Positions 25,332-34,020 of a stretch of DNA of 64,000 nucleotides are shown in pieces. Position numbers and translations under genes: made by a program. Source of the stretch: Megasphaera sp. AM44-1BH (lineage in GTDB: Bacteria > Bacillota > Negativicutes > Veillonellales > Megasphaeraceae); the NCBI RefSeq assembly GCF_003467125.1, contig NZ_QSFA01000001.1:310001-374000 (forward strand). Direction: 5' to 3'. Position 1 is the stretch's first letter, and every line of letters begins with the position of its first letter. The notes under the pieces are model-generated. The model was not told the DNA's origin and made no database searches. It worked only from the letters and a program-made list of their open reading frames with translations.

Positions 25332-26318
25332 TTATTCATAGCGGATAAGTTGATAAATGTCCTCCGCAGAAATGCCATTCATGTACGAACCAATATCCAT
25401 AGATTTCATCTTTTCGAGGAGTTGGTCGTCCAAAGGCAGACCTGTAAATTTATTTTCCAGTTCCTTCAAATCACGACTGCCAAAGAAATCACCATAAAAA
25501 TGAATGTCTTCAATACGCCCTTTATTAGCCTGCATATATATCGTTACCAGGCCGGCAGGGAACTTCTTTTCCCGTTTCATGTTGTAGGCCGGGGACTTGC
25601 CATAATTCCATTCCCAGGTGGCATATTTTTCATCACGCAATTTCTGTATTGCTGCCAGATCCGTTTCATTCAGTATATACTGTTCTATATCGTTGCCGGC
25701 AAATACTTGTTTCAGGAGTAATTGCTTAAACATCGTCATAGGCATGGGTTCCCTGAAATGATCATTGATGCAAGTGACACGGCTGCGTACGGATTTAATT
25801 CCCCGTGATTCGTATTTTTTTTGTTTCACCTTGAGAGCCTGTGTCAGATAATCGGCATTGGCATCCAGCATCACACAGCCATGGACGAGAAGGCGGCCAT
25901 GTTTGGCATACTGGGAATTACCGGAAAACTTCATTCCATCAATGGTCAGGTCATTGCGGCCAGTAAAATCAGCAGGAATATCATATTTATGGAGTACTTT
26001 CAATACGGGTTCTACAAAAACGTGAAAGTTAAAATCCTCTGCCGCACCTTCATCGACGATAAAGGTAAAATTCAGATTTCCTTTATCATGATAAACGGCT
26101 CCACCACCAGTCAGGCGTCGTGCAACGCGGATACCGTGGGCATCTACAAATTCCTGATTGATTTCTTCTACTGTATTCTGATGTTTGCCAATAATGATGG
26201 CATTATCATTTTGCCACAGCATAAAATACGATTCGTGTCGATCCATATTTTCAAATACATATTCTTCCGTTGCCAGATTCATATACGGATCTGTACTGGT
26301 CATTTCTATATATTTCAT
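25332..26318 (-). CDS. lplA: Lipoate-protein ligase A (copy 2)
   Basis: 328-residue enzyme that attaches salvaged lipoate to lipoyl domains through lipoyl-AMP. Family motifs are RRLTGGGAVYHDKGNLNFTFI (lipoate-binding loop), FTGRNDLTIDGMKFSGNSQY (catalytic Lys in KFSG) and HGCVMLDANADYL. A C-terminal accessory domain is present, so it should work alone. The start at 26318 (MKYIEM) follows GGGAGG. It is paralogous to the adjacent gene at 26390-27376. Both lie directly downstream of lipA. Confidence 0.93.
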   Translation of the reverse strand: MKYIEMTSTDPYMNLATEEYVFENMDRHESYFMLWQNDNAIIIGKHQNTVEEINQEFVDAHGIRVARRLTGGGAVYHDKGNLNFTFIVDEGAAEDFNFHVFVEPVLKVLHKYDIPADFTGRNDLTIDGMKFSGNSQYAKHGRLLVHGCVMLDANADYLTQALKVKQKKYESRGIKSVRSRVTCINDHFREPMPMTMFKQLLLKQVFAGNDIEQYILNETDLAAIQKLRDEKYATWEWNYGKSPAYNMKREKKFPAGLVTIYMQANKGRIEDIHFYGDFFGSRDLKELENKFTGLPLDDQLLEKMKSMDIGSYMNGISAEDIYQLIRYE

Positions 26319-26389
26319 TCTCTTACCTCCCAACCGTACTCCCGGCATTATTCTATATAATACATATTATATATAGAATAAAATGTCAT

Positions 26390-27376
26390 TTATTCATTCA
26401 AAATAAGCGATGCTACTTCATCTGCGGCGATTCCTTTCATGTACCGTTCCGGATGCAGACGGGCGAGAAGAACCGGTAACTGATTATCCAGAGGAAGATG
26501 CCGCATAGCTTGTTCCAACTGGGATAAATTCTGATTGCCAAAAAAATCGCCAAAAAACCGTACCGACTGAATATGACCTGCCTGGACCTGCAGATAGGCA
26601 GTAACCAGTCCGGCCGGGAATTTCCGTTCCCGTTTCAGGTTATACGACGGGGACCTGCCATAATTCCATTCCCAGGTAGCAAACTGTTCGTCCCGGATTT
26701 TCCGGATACCGCGATAATCTTCTTCCCGCAGCGTCAATGACTGTACGTCCTCCCGGGAAAGGACAGCATCGCGTAATTTTTTCTTAAATTCCTCCATCGT
26801 CAGCTTCTGTTCCAGATGATCATTGATGCAGGTGACGCGGCTGTGGACCGATTTGATTCCCCGCGATTCGTATTTCACTTTTTTTACACGCAGTGCTTCT
26901 GATAAATAATCGACATTGGCATCGAGCATCAGGCACCCATGATGCAGCAAACGGCCATGCCAGGCGCATTGGGCATTGCCGGAAAACTTGAGGCCATGGA
27001 TGGTCAGATCATTCCGTCCTGTAAATTCAGCAGGTACACCCAGGCTATGGAGCACTTCCAGTACGGGTTCGACAAAAAAGCGGAAATTATATGAATTTTC
27101 CGTGTTTTGTCTGACAATAAAAGAAAAATTCAGATTTCCCATATCATGATAGACGGCTCCCCCACCAGTCAGACGCCGTAATACATGGATATGATGGGCA
27201 TCGACAAATTCCTGATTGATTTCTTCTATCGTATTCTGATGTTTGCCGATCAAAATGGAATTTTCTATCTGCCAGAGCAGGAAATACAATTCATCCGGAT
27301 CCATATGAGTAAATACGTAGGCTTCCAGTGCCAGATTCCAATATGGATCCGTCGTAGACAATTCTAAATACTTCAT
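26390..27376 (-). CDS. lplA: Lipoate-protein ligase A (copy 1)
   Basis: 328-residue paralogue of the next gene, with RRLTGGGAVYHDMGNLNFSFI, FTGRNDLTIHGLKFSGNAQ and HGCLMLDANVDYL. It catalyses ATP-dependent lipoylation of E2 and of the lipoyl domain carried by E3. Both copies keep the catalytic lysine and all loops, so neither looks decayed. GGAAGGG precedes the ATG. One copy may act as an octanoyl transferase supplying lipoyl synthase, because no lipB is in the array; this is an inference. Confidence 0.92.
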   Translation of the reverse strand: MKYLELSTTDPYWNLALEAYVFTHMDPDELYFLLWQIENSILIGKHQNTIEEINQEFVDAHHIHVLRRLTGGGAVYHDMGNLNFSFIVRQNTENSYNFRFFVEPVLEVLHSLGVPAEFTGRNDLTIHGLKFSGNAQCAWHGRLLHHGCLMLDANVDYLSEALRVKKVKYESRGIKSVHSRVTCINDHLEQKLTMEEFKKKLRDAVLSREDVQSLTLREEDYRGIRKIRDEQFATWEWNYGRSPSYNLKRERKFPAGLVTAYLQVQAGHIQSVRFFGDFFGNQNLSQLEQAMRHLPLDNQLPVLLARLHPERYMKGIAADEVASLILNE

Positions 27377-27396
27377 ATAATTTCCCTTCCTTCCTG

Positions 27397-27416
27397 TCCA
27401 GGCACGGTTGCCTGGA
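27397..27416. repeat. Intercistronic hairpin lipA/lplA
   Basis: TCCAGGCA-CGGT-TGCCTGGA is a perfect 8-bp stem without a T tract, so it is more likely an mRNA stability or processing element than a terminator. Confidence 0.5.
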
Positions 27417-27458
27417 TATATGTCAGCCCGTACGTTCAGGCATGAATGCCACCTCTTT

Positions 27459-28340
27459 TTATAGTTTCTTTGATTTCTCTATTTCTTCGATAGCCAGGCC
27501 TGCGCGGTATGAGCTGCGGACCAGCGGACCGCTGACTACGTGGGCAATCCCGATTTTTTCAGCCAGTGTCTTATAATACGCAAATTTTTCCGGAGTCACA
27601 TATTCTGCAACTGGCAGATGGAATTTAGATGGCCGGAGATACTGCCCGATAGTGACAATATCGCACCCCGCTTGTTTCAGGTCTGTAAAGGTCTGAATCA
27701 GGTCATCTTCCGTTTCTCCCAGGCCGACCATGATGCCGCTCTTGACGAGAGGCCGCACGGCATATCGGGATGCATACTGGAGGACCTGAAGGGACAAATC
27801 ATAGCTGCCAATAGGACGGACCGTCGGAAACAGGCGGGCCACCGTTTCTATATTATGATTAAATACAGTCGGATGGCTGCGTAGTACGGTATCCAGTGCC
27901 GATTGTTGTCCTTTAAAATCAGGTATGAGTATTTCAATCGTTGCCTGAGGCAGGAATTTACGCACTTCACGGATACAGGCCGCGAACTGTCCTGCGCCGC
28001 CATCAGGCAGATCATCACGTGTAACAGATGTAATAACTACGTGCTTCAGTTTCAGATGTGCTGCCGCCATTGCCAGGTGCCGGGGTTCGTCAGGAGACAA
28101 CGGTTCCGGCTGTCCTTTATGAACGGCACAATACCGGCAGGCCCGTGTACAAGTGCCCCCAAGAATCAGGAATGTCGCCGTTTTATGCCCAAAGCATTCG
28201 CCGATATTCGGGCAATCTGCACTTTCACAGACCGTATGGAGACGCAGATCTTTGACCATTTCCCGTACCTGATTATACGTTTCGTCATTGCATACATGTT
28301 GTTTCAGCCATACAGGCTTTTTCTGTGTCATTGGATTCAT
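27459..28340 (-). CDS. lipA: Lipoyl synthase (radical SAM)
   Basis: 293-residue radical-SAM enzyme that inserts two sulfurs into protein-bound octanoate. The auxiliary-cluster cysteines occur in CESADCPNIGECF, the SAM cluster motif is CTRACRYCAV, and the C-terminal RSSYRAG ends the protein as in other LipA. The start at 28340 (MNPMTQ) has AAGGGGG upstream. It sits between the E3 gene and two lipoate ligases, so the array encodes both the complex and its lipoylation. Confidence 0.95.
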   Translation of the reverse strand: MNPMTQKKPVWLKQHVCNDETYNQVREMVKDLRLHTVCESADCPNIGECFGHKTATFLILGGTCTRACRYCAVHKGQPEPLSPDEPRHLAMAAAHLKLKHVVITSVTRDDLPDGGAGQFAACIREVRKFLPQATIEILIPDFKGQQSALDTVLRSHPTVFNHNIETVARLFPTVRPIGSYDLSLQVLQYASRYAVRPLVKSGIMVGLGETEDDLIQTFTDLKQAGCDIVTIGQYLRPSKFHLPVAEYVTPEKFAYYKTLAEKIGIAHVVSGPLVRSSYRAGLAIEEIEKSKKL

Positions 28341-28369
28341 ACGGATTCCCCCTTACCTGTCTTTGTGAA

Positions 28370-28407
28370 GCAAAAGCGCCCCGTATATATCTGCAGGACG
28401 CTTTTGC
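28370..28407. repeat. Intercistronic hairpin E3/lipA
   Basis: GCAAAAGCGCCC and GGACGCTTTTGC pair with one mismatch around a 14-base loop. The T run lies inside the stem, so it may terminate weakly in either direction or act as a processing site. Confidence 0.5.
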
Positions 28408-28427
28408 CAAAGACAAAGGATACCATG

Positions 28428-30149
28428 TTATTTTTTCTTGGGCGGCCAGTGAATCGGATTCTGGAATACATCCAGAGCTGCTTCACCAATGGCTTCGCCT
28501 ACTGTCGGATGCGCCCACACTGTGGTAATCAATTCATCGACAGTAGCTTCCAGTCGGATAGCCAGTGCGCAGGCTGCGATCAAATCGGTAACCCGCGGGC
28601 CATACATGTGTACGCCCAGTACCTGTCCATACTTCGTATCGGCAAGAATCTTGATGATGCCTTTGCCGCCATTTTCGATGAGAGTCTTGCCATTGCCGGA
28701 AAGCGGGAATTTACCAGCCTTATAAGCAATGCCTTTTTCAATTAACTGTTCTTCTTTCATCCCAACACTGGCAACTTCCGGGTTGAGATAGATGCAGGAC
28801 GGAACCGTTTCTGCATGATATTCGCCTTTGCCTGTGAGGATGTATTCTACAGCAGCTACGCCCTGGGCCGATGCAGCGTGAGCCAGCATCAATTTACCAT
28901 TGCAATCACCGATTGCATAAATACTTGGGATATTGGTCTGGAAATGATCATCCGTTACAATCTTGCCACGATTCATGGCAACGCCCAATTCTTCCAGGCC
29001 GATACCGGCAGTCATAGCTCTGCGTCCTACTGCCATGATGACTTTTTCTCCCTGTACAGACTGTTTCTGTCCCTTATAATCCATATGGACTTCCAGTCCG
29101 CCCGCAGCCTGGCTGATAGATTCTACTTTGGCACTCGTCAGGATCGTAATACCTCGTTTTTCCAGATCTGCCTGTACAATGCCGACGATTTCTTTATCGA
29201 TAGGTGGCAGGATATTGGGCAACGCTTCTACGATAGTGCATTTGGTACCTACCGAAGCAAACATGGAAGCAAATTCGATGCCGATAACGCCGCCACCGAT
29301 GATAACCAGCGAAGCAGGAATCTTATCCAGGGCCAGCGCGCCCGTACTGTCAATGACACCCGGTAAATCGGCACCGGGGAAACGGAGATGAACCGGTTCA
29401 GAGCCTACAGCCAGAATGATGTCATCAGCGGGGATAAGCTGGTCACCGACCTGTACCGTATGCGCATCTTTGACGATGCCTTTTCCTACGTATTTCTTTA
29501 CGCCGTTGGCCTTCAGCAGCCCTTCTACGCCGCCGACCAGACGATTGACGATGGATTTTTTGAACTGCTGTGCTTTGCCCCAGTCTACACTGACACCGGT
29601 AAAGCTTACACCGACTTTTTCAGCATCGTTGATGACCGCTTCATATAAAGAGCTGGCGTGAATCAGTGCTTTTGTCGGGATACATCCGACATTAAGGCAG
29701 GTACCGCCTACTTTGTCATTTTCTACGATAGATACATCTGCCCCCAGCTGAGCTGCCTTGATAGCCGTAACATATCCGCCAGGGCCTGCGCCAATGACGA
29801 CGATGCGTTTCTTGCCCGCCTGCGCCGGAGCAGCAGGAGCAGCCGGTGCCGGTGTAGTAGGAGCGGGAGCTGCTGGTGCAGCCTGGGCAGCCGGTTCTCC
29901 TACGCTTTCGCCGGGCTGTCCGATATAGCCGAGCACGCCCTTTACAGGAAGCGTATCGCCTTCCTGGGCAACAATCTTGAGCAGTACGCCATCTTCATGA
30001 GCTTCTACTACATTGCTGATTTTATCCGTTTCGATTTCAACGATTTCGTCGCCTTTTTTGACGGTATCTCCTTCTTGTTTCAGCCAGGAAGATACTGTCC
30101 CCTCAGTCATGGTCAGACCCAGCTGGGGCATCGTAATTTCAGTAGCCAT
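28428..30149 (-). CDS. Dihydrolipoyl dehydrogenase (E3) with N-terminal lipoyl domain
   Basis: 573-residue flavoprotein that reoxidises dihydrolipoate with NAD. A complete lipoyl domain (1-80, Lys43 in ETDKISN) is joined by an Ala/Pro-rich linker (about 84-112) to the FAD/NAD enzyme. The redox disulfide is in GGTCLNVGCIPTK, FAD is bound at VIGAGPGGYVTA and AIGDCNG, and the His-Glu pair is in HAHPTVGE-type sequence near the end. The lipoyl domain is almost identical to that of the E2 encoded just upstream. This layout is known from clostridial acetoin dehydrogenase AcoL. GGAGG lies upstream of ATG 30149; a GTG directly before it is an alternative start. Confidence 0.93.
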   Translation of the reverse strand: MATEITMPQLGLTMTEGTVSSWLKQEGDTVKKGDEIVEIETDKISNVVEAHEDGVLLKIVAQEGDTLPVKGVLGYIGQPGESVGEPAAQAAPAAPAPTTPAPAAPAAPAQAGKKRIVVIGAGPGGYVTAIKAAQLGADVSIVENDKVGGTCLNVGCIPTKALIHASSLYEAVINDAEKVGVSFTGVSVDWGKAQQFKKSIVNRLVGGVEGLLKANGVKKYVGKGIVKDAHTVQVGDQLIPADDIILAVGSEPVHLRFPGADLPGVIDSTGALALDKIPASLVIIGGGVIGIEFASMFASVGTKCTIVEALPNILPPIDKEIVGIVQADLEKRGITILTSAKVESISQAAGGLEVHMDYKGQKQSVQGEKVIMAVGRRAMTAGIGLEELGVAMNRGKIVTDDHFQTNIPSIYAIGDCNGKLMLAHAASAQGVAAVEYILTGKGEYHAETVPSCIYLNPEVASVGMKEEQLIEKGIAYKAGKFPLSGNGKTLIENGGKGIIKILADTKYGQVLGVHMYGPRVTDLIAACALAIRLEATVDELITTVWAHPTVGEAIGEAALDVFQNPIHWPPKKK

Positions 30150-30171
30150 CACGTATTACCTCCTATGGATA

Positions 30172-30196
30172 ACCGGCCGCCGCTCTGGCGGCCGGT
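30172..30196. repeat. Intercistronic hairpin E2/E3
   Basis: ACCGGCCGCC-GCTCT-GGCGGCCGGT is a perfect 10-bp GC-rich stem between the E2 stop and the E3 start, with no T tract on the coding strand. Confidence 0.6.
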
Positions 30197-30211
30197 CTCA
30201 TTACATACCTA

Positions 30212-31576
30212 TTATAAGAGAAGCAGCGGGTTTTCCAGATATTCGCGAAGCCGTGTCGTAACCAGTCCGGCAGTCGCTCCATCGATGACCCGGTGATCAT
30301 ACCCGAGGACGACGTTCATCATCGGCGCAATGACGATCTGATGATCGACGACTATCGGTTTTTCTACCGTACGGCATACACCGAGTATGGTTGCTTCCGG
30401 CGGATTGACTATCGGGGTAAAGTGATCGCATCCATACATCCCCAGATTGCTGATCGTGCACGTTCCGCCCTGCAGCTGATCCGGCGACAGTTTTCCATCG
30501 CGGGCTGCATGTGCCAGTTCGCCTACTTTCTTATGGATGTCCATCAGTCCCAGGTGGTTGGCATTGCGGATGACCGGTACAATCAGTCCGCTGTCAATCG
30601 CAACGGCCACGCCCATATTGATTTCTTCATTATGAATCAGATAGCCATCTACAAGGCTGTCATTTGCATTCGTGTATTCTTCCAGTACTTTGGCCATCGC
30701 TTTGATGATGAGGTCTGTAAAGGAGAACTTCTTGTCCATGGCAATGAATTTCTTCCGCAGTTCTGTCGCTTCGGTCATATTGACTTCTACGGTATGATGA
30801 ACATGCGGGGTATTCCGCCAGCAATCGCCCAGGCGCTGGGCAATGACCTTGCGCATACCTTTGAGTTTGACGCCATTGGCCGGTGCCGGTTTTTCTTCCT
30901 TGACCGGTACTGCCGGTGCCGGGGCTGCTACAGCTGCCGGAGCCGGTTCTACACCGGCTGCCTTCAGTACATCCGCTTTCATGATACGGCCGTCGGCCGT
31001 AATGGTGGCCGGATCTACTCCCAGATTGGCTGCCACTTTGGCGGCTGTCGGGGATATACGGACATGCGTATCTTCTTTATATTCTTCTACGTCTTTTCCG
31101 GTTACCCGTCCCTTCGGGCCGGTTCCCGATACGAGAGCCAGATCAATGCCGGCTTCACGCGCCAGTTTGCGGGCATACGGGGTAGCCAGTACCCAGCCAT
31201 TGACGCTGACATTCTGTACCGGAATGGCTGTCGAGACAGCCGGCGTCGTATCGGCTACGGCCGGTACAGCCTGCACGGCCGGGCTTTCTTCTGCTGCGGG
31301 AGCTGCTGCCGGGGCTGCCGGGGCTCCTACGCTTTCACCGGGCTGGCCGATATAGCCGAGCACACCTTTTACAGGAAGCGTATCGCCTTCCTGGGCAACA
31401 ATTTTCAGGAGCACGCCATCTTCATGGGCTTCTACAACGTTACTGATTTTATCTGTTTCGATTTCAACGATTTCATCGCCTTTTTTGACGGGATCGCCTT
31501 CCTGCTTCAGCCAGGAAGATACGGTACCTTCTGTCATGGTCAGGCCTAATTGGGGCATCGTGATTTCAGTGGCCAT
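30212..31576 (-). CDS. Dihydrolipoamide acyltransferase (E2)
   Basis: 454-residue core enzyme of a 2-oxoacid or acetoin dehydrogenase complex. The lipoyl domain (1-80, Lys43) is followed by an Ala/Pro/Thr linker, a peripheral subunit-binding domain (about 130-168, ATPYARKLAREAGIDLALVSGTGPKGRVTGKDV) and the catalytic domain (about 225-454). The catalytic motif is DHRVIDG near the C-terminus. It transfers the acyl group to CoA. A single lipoyl domain is usual for acetoin-type E2. AGGAGG precedes the ATG. The substrate of the complex cannot be told from E2 alone. Confidence 0.92.
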   Translation of the reverse strand: MATEITMPQLGLTMTEGTVSSWLKQEGDPVKKGDEIVEIETDKISNVVEAHEDGVLLKIVAQEGDTLPVKGVLGYIGQPGESVGAPAAPAAAPAAEESPAVQAVPAVADTTPAVSTAIPVQNVSVNGWVLATPYARKLAREAGIDLALVSGTGPKGRVTGKDVEEYKEDTHVRISPTAAKVAANLGVDPATITADGRIMKADVLKAAGVEPAPAAVAAPAPAVPVKEEKPAPANGVKLKGMRKVIAQRLGDCWRNTPHVHHTVEVNMTEATELRKKFIAMDKKFSFTDLIIKAMAKVLEEYTNANDSLVDGYLIHNEEINMGVAVAIDSGLIVPVIRNANHLGLMDIHKKVGELAHAARDGKLSPDQLQGGTCTISNLGMYGCDHFTPIVNPPEATILGVCRTVEKPIVVDHQIVIAPMMNVVLGYDHRVIDGATAGLVTTRLREYLENPLLLL

Positions 31577-31609
31577 CAGCTATAACCTCCTTACTATGCG
31601 TATCCATTC

Positions 31610-31634
31610 CCGGAGCAGGACAGGCCTGCCCCGG
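31610..31634. repeat. Intercistronic hairpin MFS/E2
   Basis: CCGGAGCAGG and CCTGCCCCGG pair with one mismatch between the carrier stop and the E2 start; no T tract follows. Confidence 0.45.
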
Positions 31635-31654
31635 AAATCATCATGTCAGTAGTA

Positions 31655-32968
31655 TTATTTTTCTTTTTCTGTTGCTTCTTCAATAGCCGTCTTCTTCGGC
31701 AGTGTCAGCATAACCAGACCGGAAATAATGAGCATTGCGCCGAGGGCAAAGTAGCCGCCGTCAGTAGAACCCGTATTCTGTTTGATAACACCGAGCATAT
31801 ACGGTCCTACATACCCGCCGAGGTTAGCGATGGAGTTGATCAGTGCCGTAGCACCTGCAGCAGCTGCACCAGTGAGGAACGTTGTCGGTACAGACCACCA
31901 GGTACCCATCGGGGCATATACGCCGATAGCCGTGATGCTGACGAAAATCAAGCTGAGAAGACCATCATGTATAAAGGGAGCACAAATGAGACCGACAGCA
32001 CCGAGGAACATGCATCCTGCTACGTGCCAACGTTTTTCACCTGTCTTGGAGGAACTCTTACCAACCAGAACCTGTGCGATGAGGGCTGCGCCCATGGGGA
32101 AGATAATGGCAAAGCCGACAAGGGACGGGGACCAGCCGGATACACCTTTCAGTACCTGGGGCATCCAGAAATTGAAACCCCAGAAACCAGTGATCCAGGT
32201 GAAATAAATGACACACAGACGCCATACTTGTTTATCTGTAAGAGACTGCCAGATAGTATACTTCTTGACGCTTTCTTTCGCGGCTTCTTCAGCAGCGATG
32301 GTCGTATTCAGATATTCTTTTTCAAGCGGTGTCAGATAGGATACTTTATCGGGACGATCTTTAACCCAGAAGAGGAATACGAACGTGAATACCAGAGCCG
32401 GAACCGCTTCGATGAGGAACAGGCACTGCCATCCTTCAAACCCTAAAATCCGGAATTCAAGCAGGATACCGGCGATAGGCGAACCGATGATAGCGGCGAT
32501 GAGCAGCGATGTGAGCATCAGAGAAATAGCGGCAGCCCGTTCTTTGGCAAGGAACCAGCGGGGGAAGAGTACGGCGTAGATAACGGGGTACAAGCTGGCT
32601 TCGCAAGCACCTAAGAGGAAACGAAACAGATAGAACTGCCAGGAATTCTGCATGAATGCCAGCAGGCCGCAGACGAGGCCCCAGGTAAACATGATACGGG
32701 CAATCCACTTGCAGGCATCAAACCGGGCCGCAACAAGGGACCCAGGAATTTCAAAGAAGAAATATCCGAGGAAGAACATCCCGGAACCGGCACCGAATAC
32801 TTCCGGTGTCAGCCAGTCCAGTTGCTGTGTCATAGTCATGCCGGCATAGGCAATGTTGACACGGTCGAGGAACGCGATAACGGATACGAGGAAAACGGGG
32901 AATATAATATGCCATTTTCTCATCCGGTCCAAGTGTGCAAAATCAATACTTTCATACTTTGCATCCAT
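31655..32968 (-). CDS. MFS carrier, anion:cation symporter type (copy 2)
   Basis: 437-residue carrier embedded between the E1 beta and E2 genes, an unusual place for a transporter inside a dehydrogenase operon. It has the same segments as copy 1 (DRVNIAYAGMTM, GYFFFEIPGSLVAAR) and differs mainly in loop residues and the last helix. GAAAGGGG lies upstream of the ATG. The position makes it very likely that the complex acts on a compound, or on a derivative of a compound, taken up by this protein. The group commonly moves carboxylates together with protons. Confidence 0.88.
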   Translation of the reverse strand: MDAKYESIDFAHLDRMRKWHIIFPVFLVSVIAFLDRVNIAYAGMTMTQQLDWLTPEVFGAGSGMFFLGYFFFEIPGSLVAARFDACKWIARIMFTWGLVCGLLAFMQNSWQFYLFRFLLGACEASLYPVIYAVLFPRWFLAKERAAAISLMLTSLLIAAIIGSPIAGILLEFRILGFEGWQCLFLIEAVPALVFTFVFLFWVKDRPDKVSYLTPLEKEYLNTTIAAEEAAKESVKKYTIWQSLTDKQVWRLCVIYFTWITGFWGFNFWMPQVLKGVSGWSPSLVGFAIIFPMGAALIAQVLVGKSSSKTGEKRWHVAGCMFLGAVGLICAPFIHDGLLSLIFVSITAIGVYAPMGTWWSVPTTFLTGAAAAGATALINSIANLGGYVGPYMLGVIKQNTGSTDGGYFALGAMLIISGLVMLTLPKKTAIEEATEKEK

Positions 32969-33006
32969 ATAAATACCCCTTTCTGTAAAAGGAATGATTT
33001 GTTAAT

Positions 33007-33984
33007 TTACCGGCCAAGCATTTCTTTGACGGCTTTGATGATATCTTCCGGTTCAATCTTGACCAGCCGTTCCAGAGGCGGAGTATACGGAATGGGTACA
33101 AACGGAGCACCGAGACGTACGATAGGTGCGTCGAGGTAATCAATCATTTCTTCTGCCGTACGGGCTGCTACTTCAGCACCGACGCCACCCTGTTTAACAG
33201 CTTCGTGTACAATCATGAGTTTCTTCGTCTTTTTCAGGGATTCATAAATGGTATCCATGTCGAGAGGCGAAATAGTACGCAGATCGATGCATTCTACGTG
33301 GATGCCTTCTTTATCGAGCTGGGCCGCTGCTTTGAGGACATTGGTCATATAGAAGGAATAGGAAACAATCGTCAGATCCGTGCCTTCTTTGGCAACTTTT
33401 GCTTTTCCGATAGGAACGAGGAGTTCGCCTTCCGGTACTTCGCCCTTCATGGAGAATAATTTCTTATGTTCAAAATAGATAACCGGATCATCACTGCGGA
33501 TAGCCGATTTCAGGAGACCTTTGGCATCTGCCGGATTGGATGGGATAACGACTTTTAAACCAGGAATATGCATAAACCAGGCTTCAACGCACTGGGAATG
33601 CTGGGCAGCGCCACCACGGGTCATGCCATCAGGAGCACGCAGGACAATAGGTACCTTGGCCTGTCCGCCAAACATGTAACGGGCCTTTGCCATCTGATTG
33701 AAGATTTCATCCATCGGTACGCCGATAAAGTCAGCAAAATGCATATCGACGACAGGACGCATACCGGCCAGAGCTGCACCGACGCCGCCGCCGATGATAG
33801 CCGTTTCCGAAATCGGCGTATCACGGACACGTTCTTTGCCGAATTCGTCAGCCAGACCTGCAAACTGACCGAAAATCCCACCCTGACGGGCAATATCTTC
33901 ACCCATCAGGAATACATTTTTATCACGCTGCATTTCTTCTTTCATCGCTTCCTGCGTTGCTACGGAAAAAGTAATTTTTCTCAT
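33007..33984 (-). CDS. Acetoin/2-oxoacid dehydrogenase E1 beta
   Basis: 325-residue transketolase-like subunit. It contains the pyrimidine-binding domain (RDTPISETAIIGGGVGAALAGMRPVVD with the activating Glu) and the C-terminal transketolase domain (IDLRTISPLDMDTIYESLKKT, HEAVKQGGVGAEVAA). With E1 alpha it forms the thiamin diphosphate heterotetramer. The length and sequence resemble AcoB and branched-chain or pyruvate E1 beta. AGGAGG lies upstream of the ATG. It follows E1 alpha by 36 bases. Confidence 0.9.
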   Translation of the reverse strand: MRKITFSVATQEAMKEEMQRDKNVFLMGEDIARQGGIFGQFAGLADEFGKERVRDTPISETAIIGGGVGAALAGMRPVVDMHFADFIGVPMDEIFNQMAKARYMFGGQAKVPIVLRAPDGMTRGGAAQHSQCVEAWFMHIPGLKVVIPSNPADAKGLLKSAIRSDDPVIYFEHKKLFSMKGEVPEGELLVPIGKAKVAKEGTDLTIVSYSFYMTNVLKAAAQLDKEGIHVECIDLRTISPLDMDTIYESLKKTKKLMIVHEAVKQGGVGAEVAARTAEEMIDYLDAPIVRLGAPFVPIPYTPPLERLVKIEPEDIIKAVKEMLGR

Positions 33985-34020
33985 GATATATTGACCTCCT
34001 TGGAGAATATCTCGCTGCCA

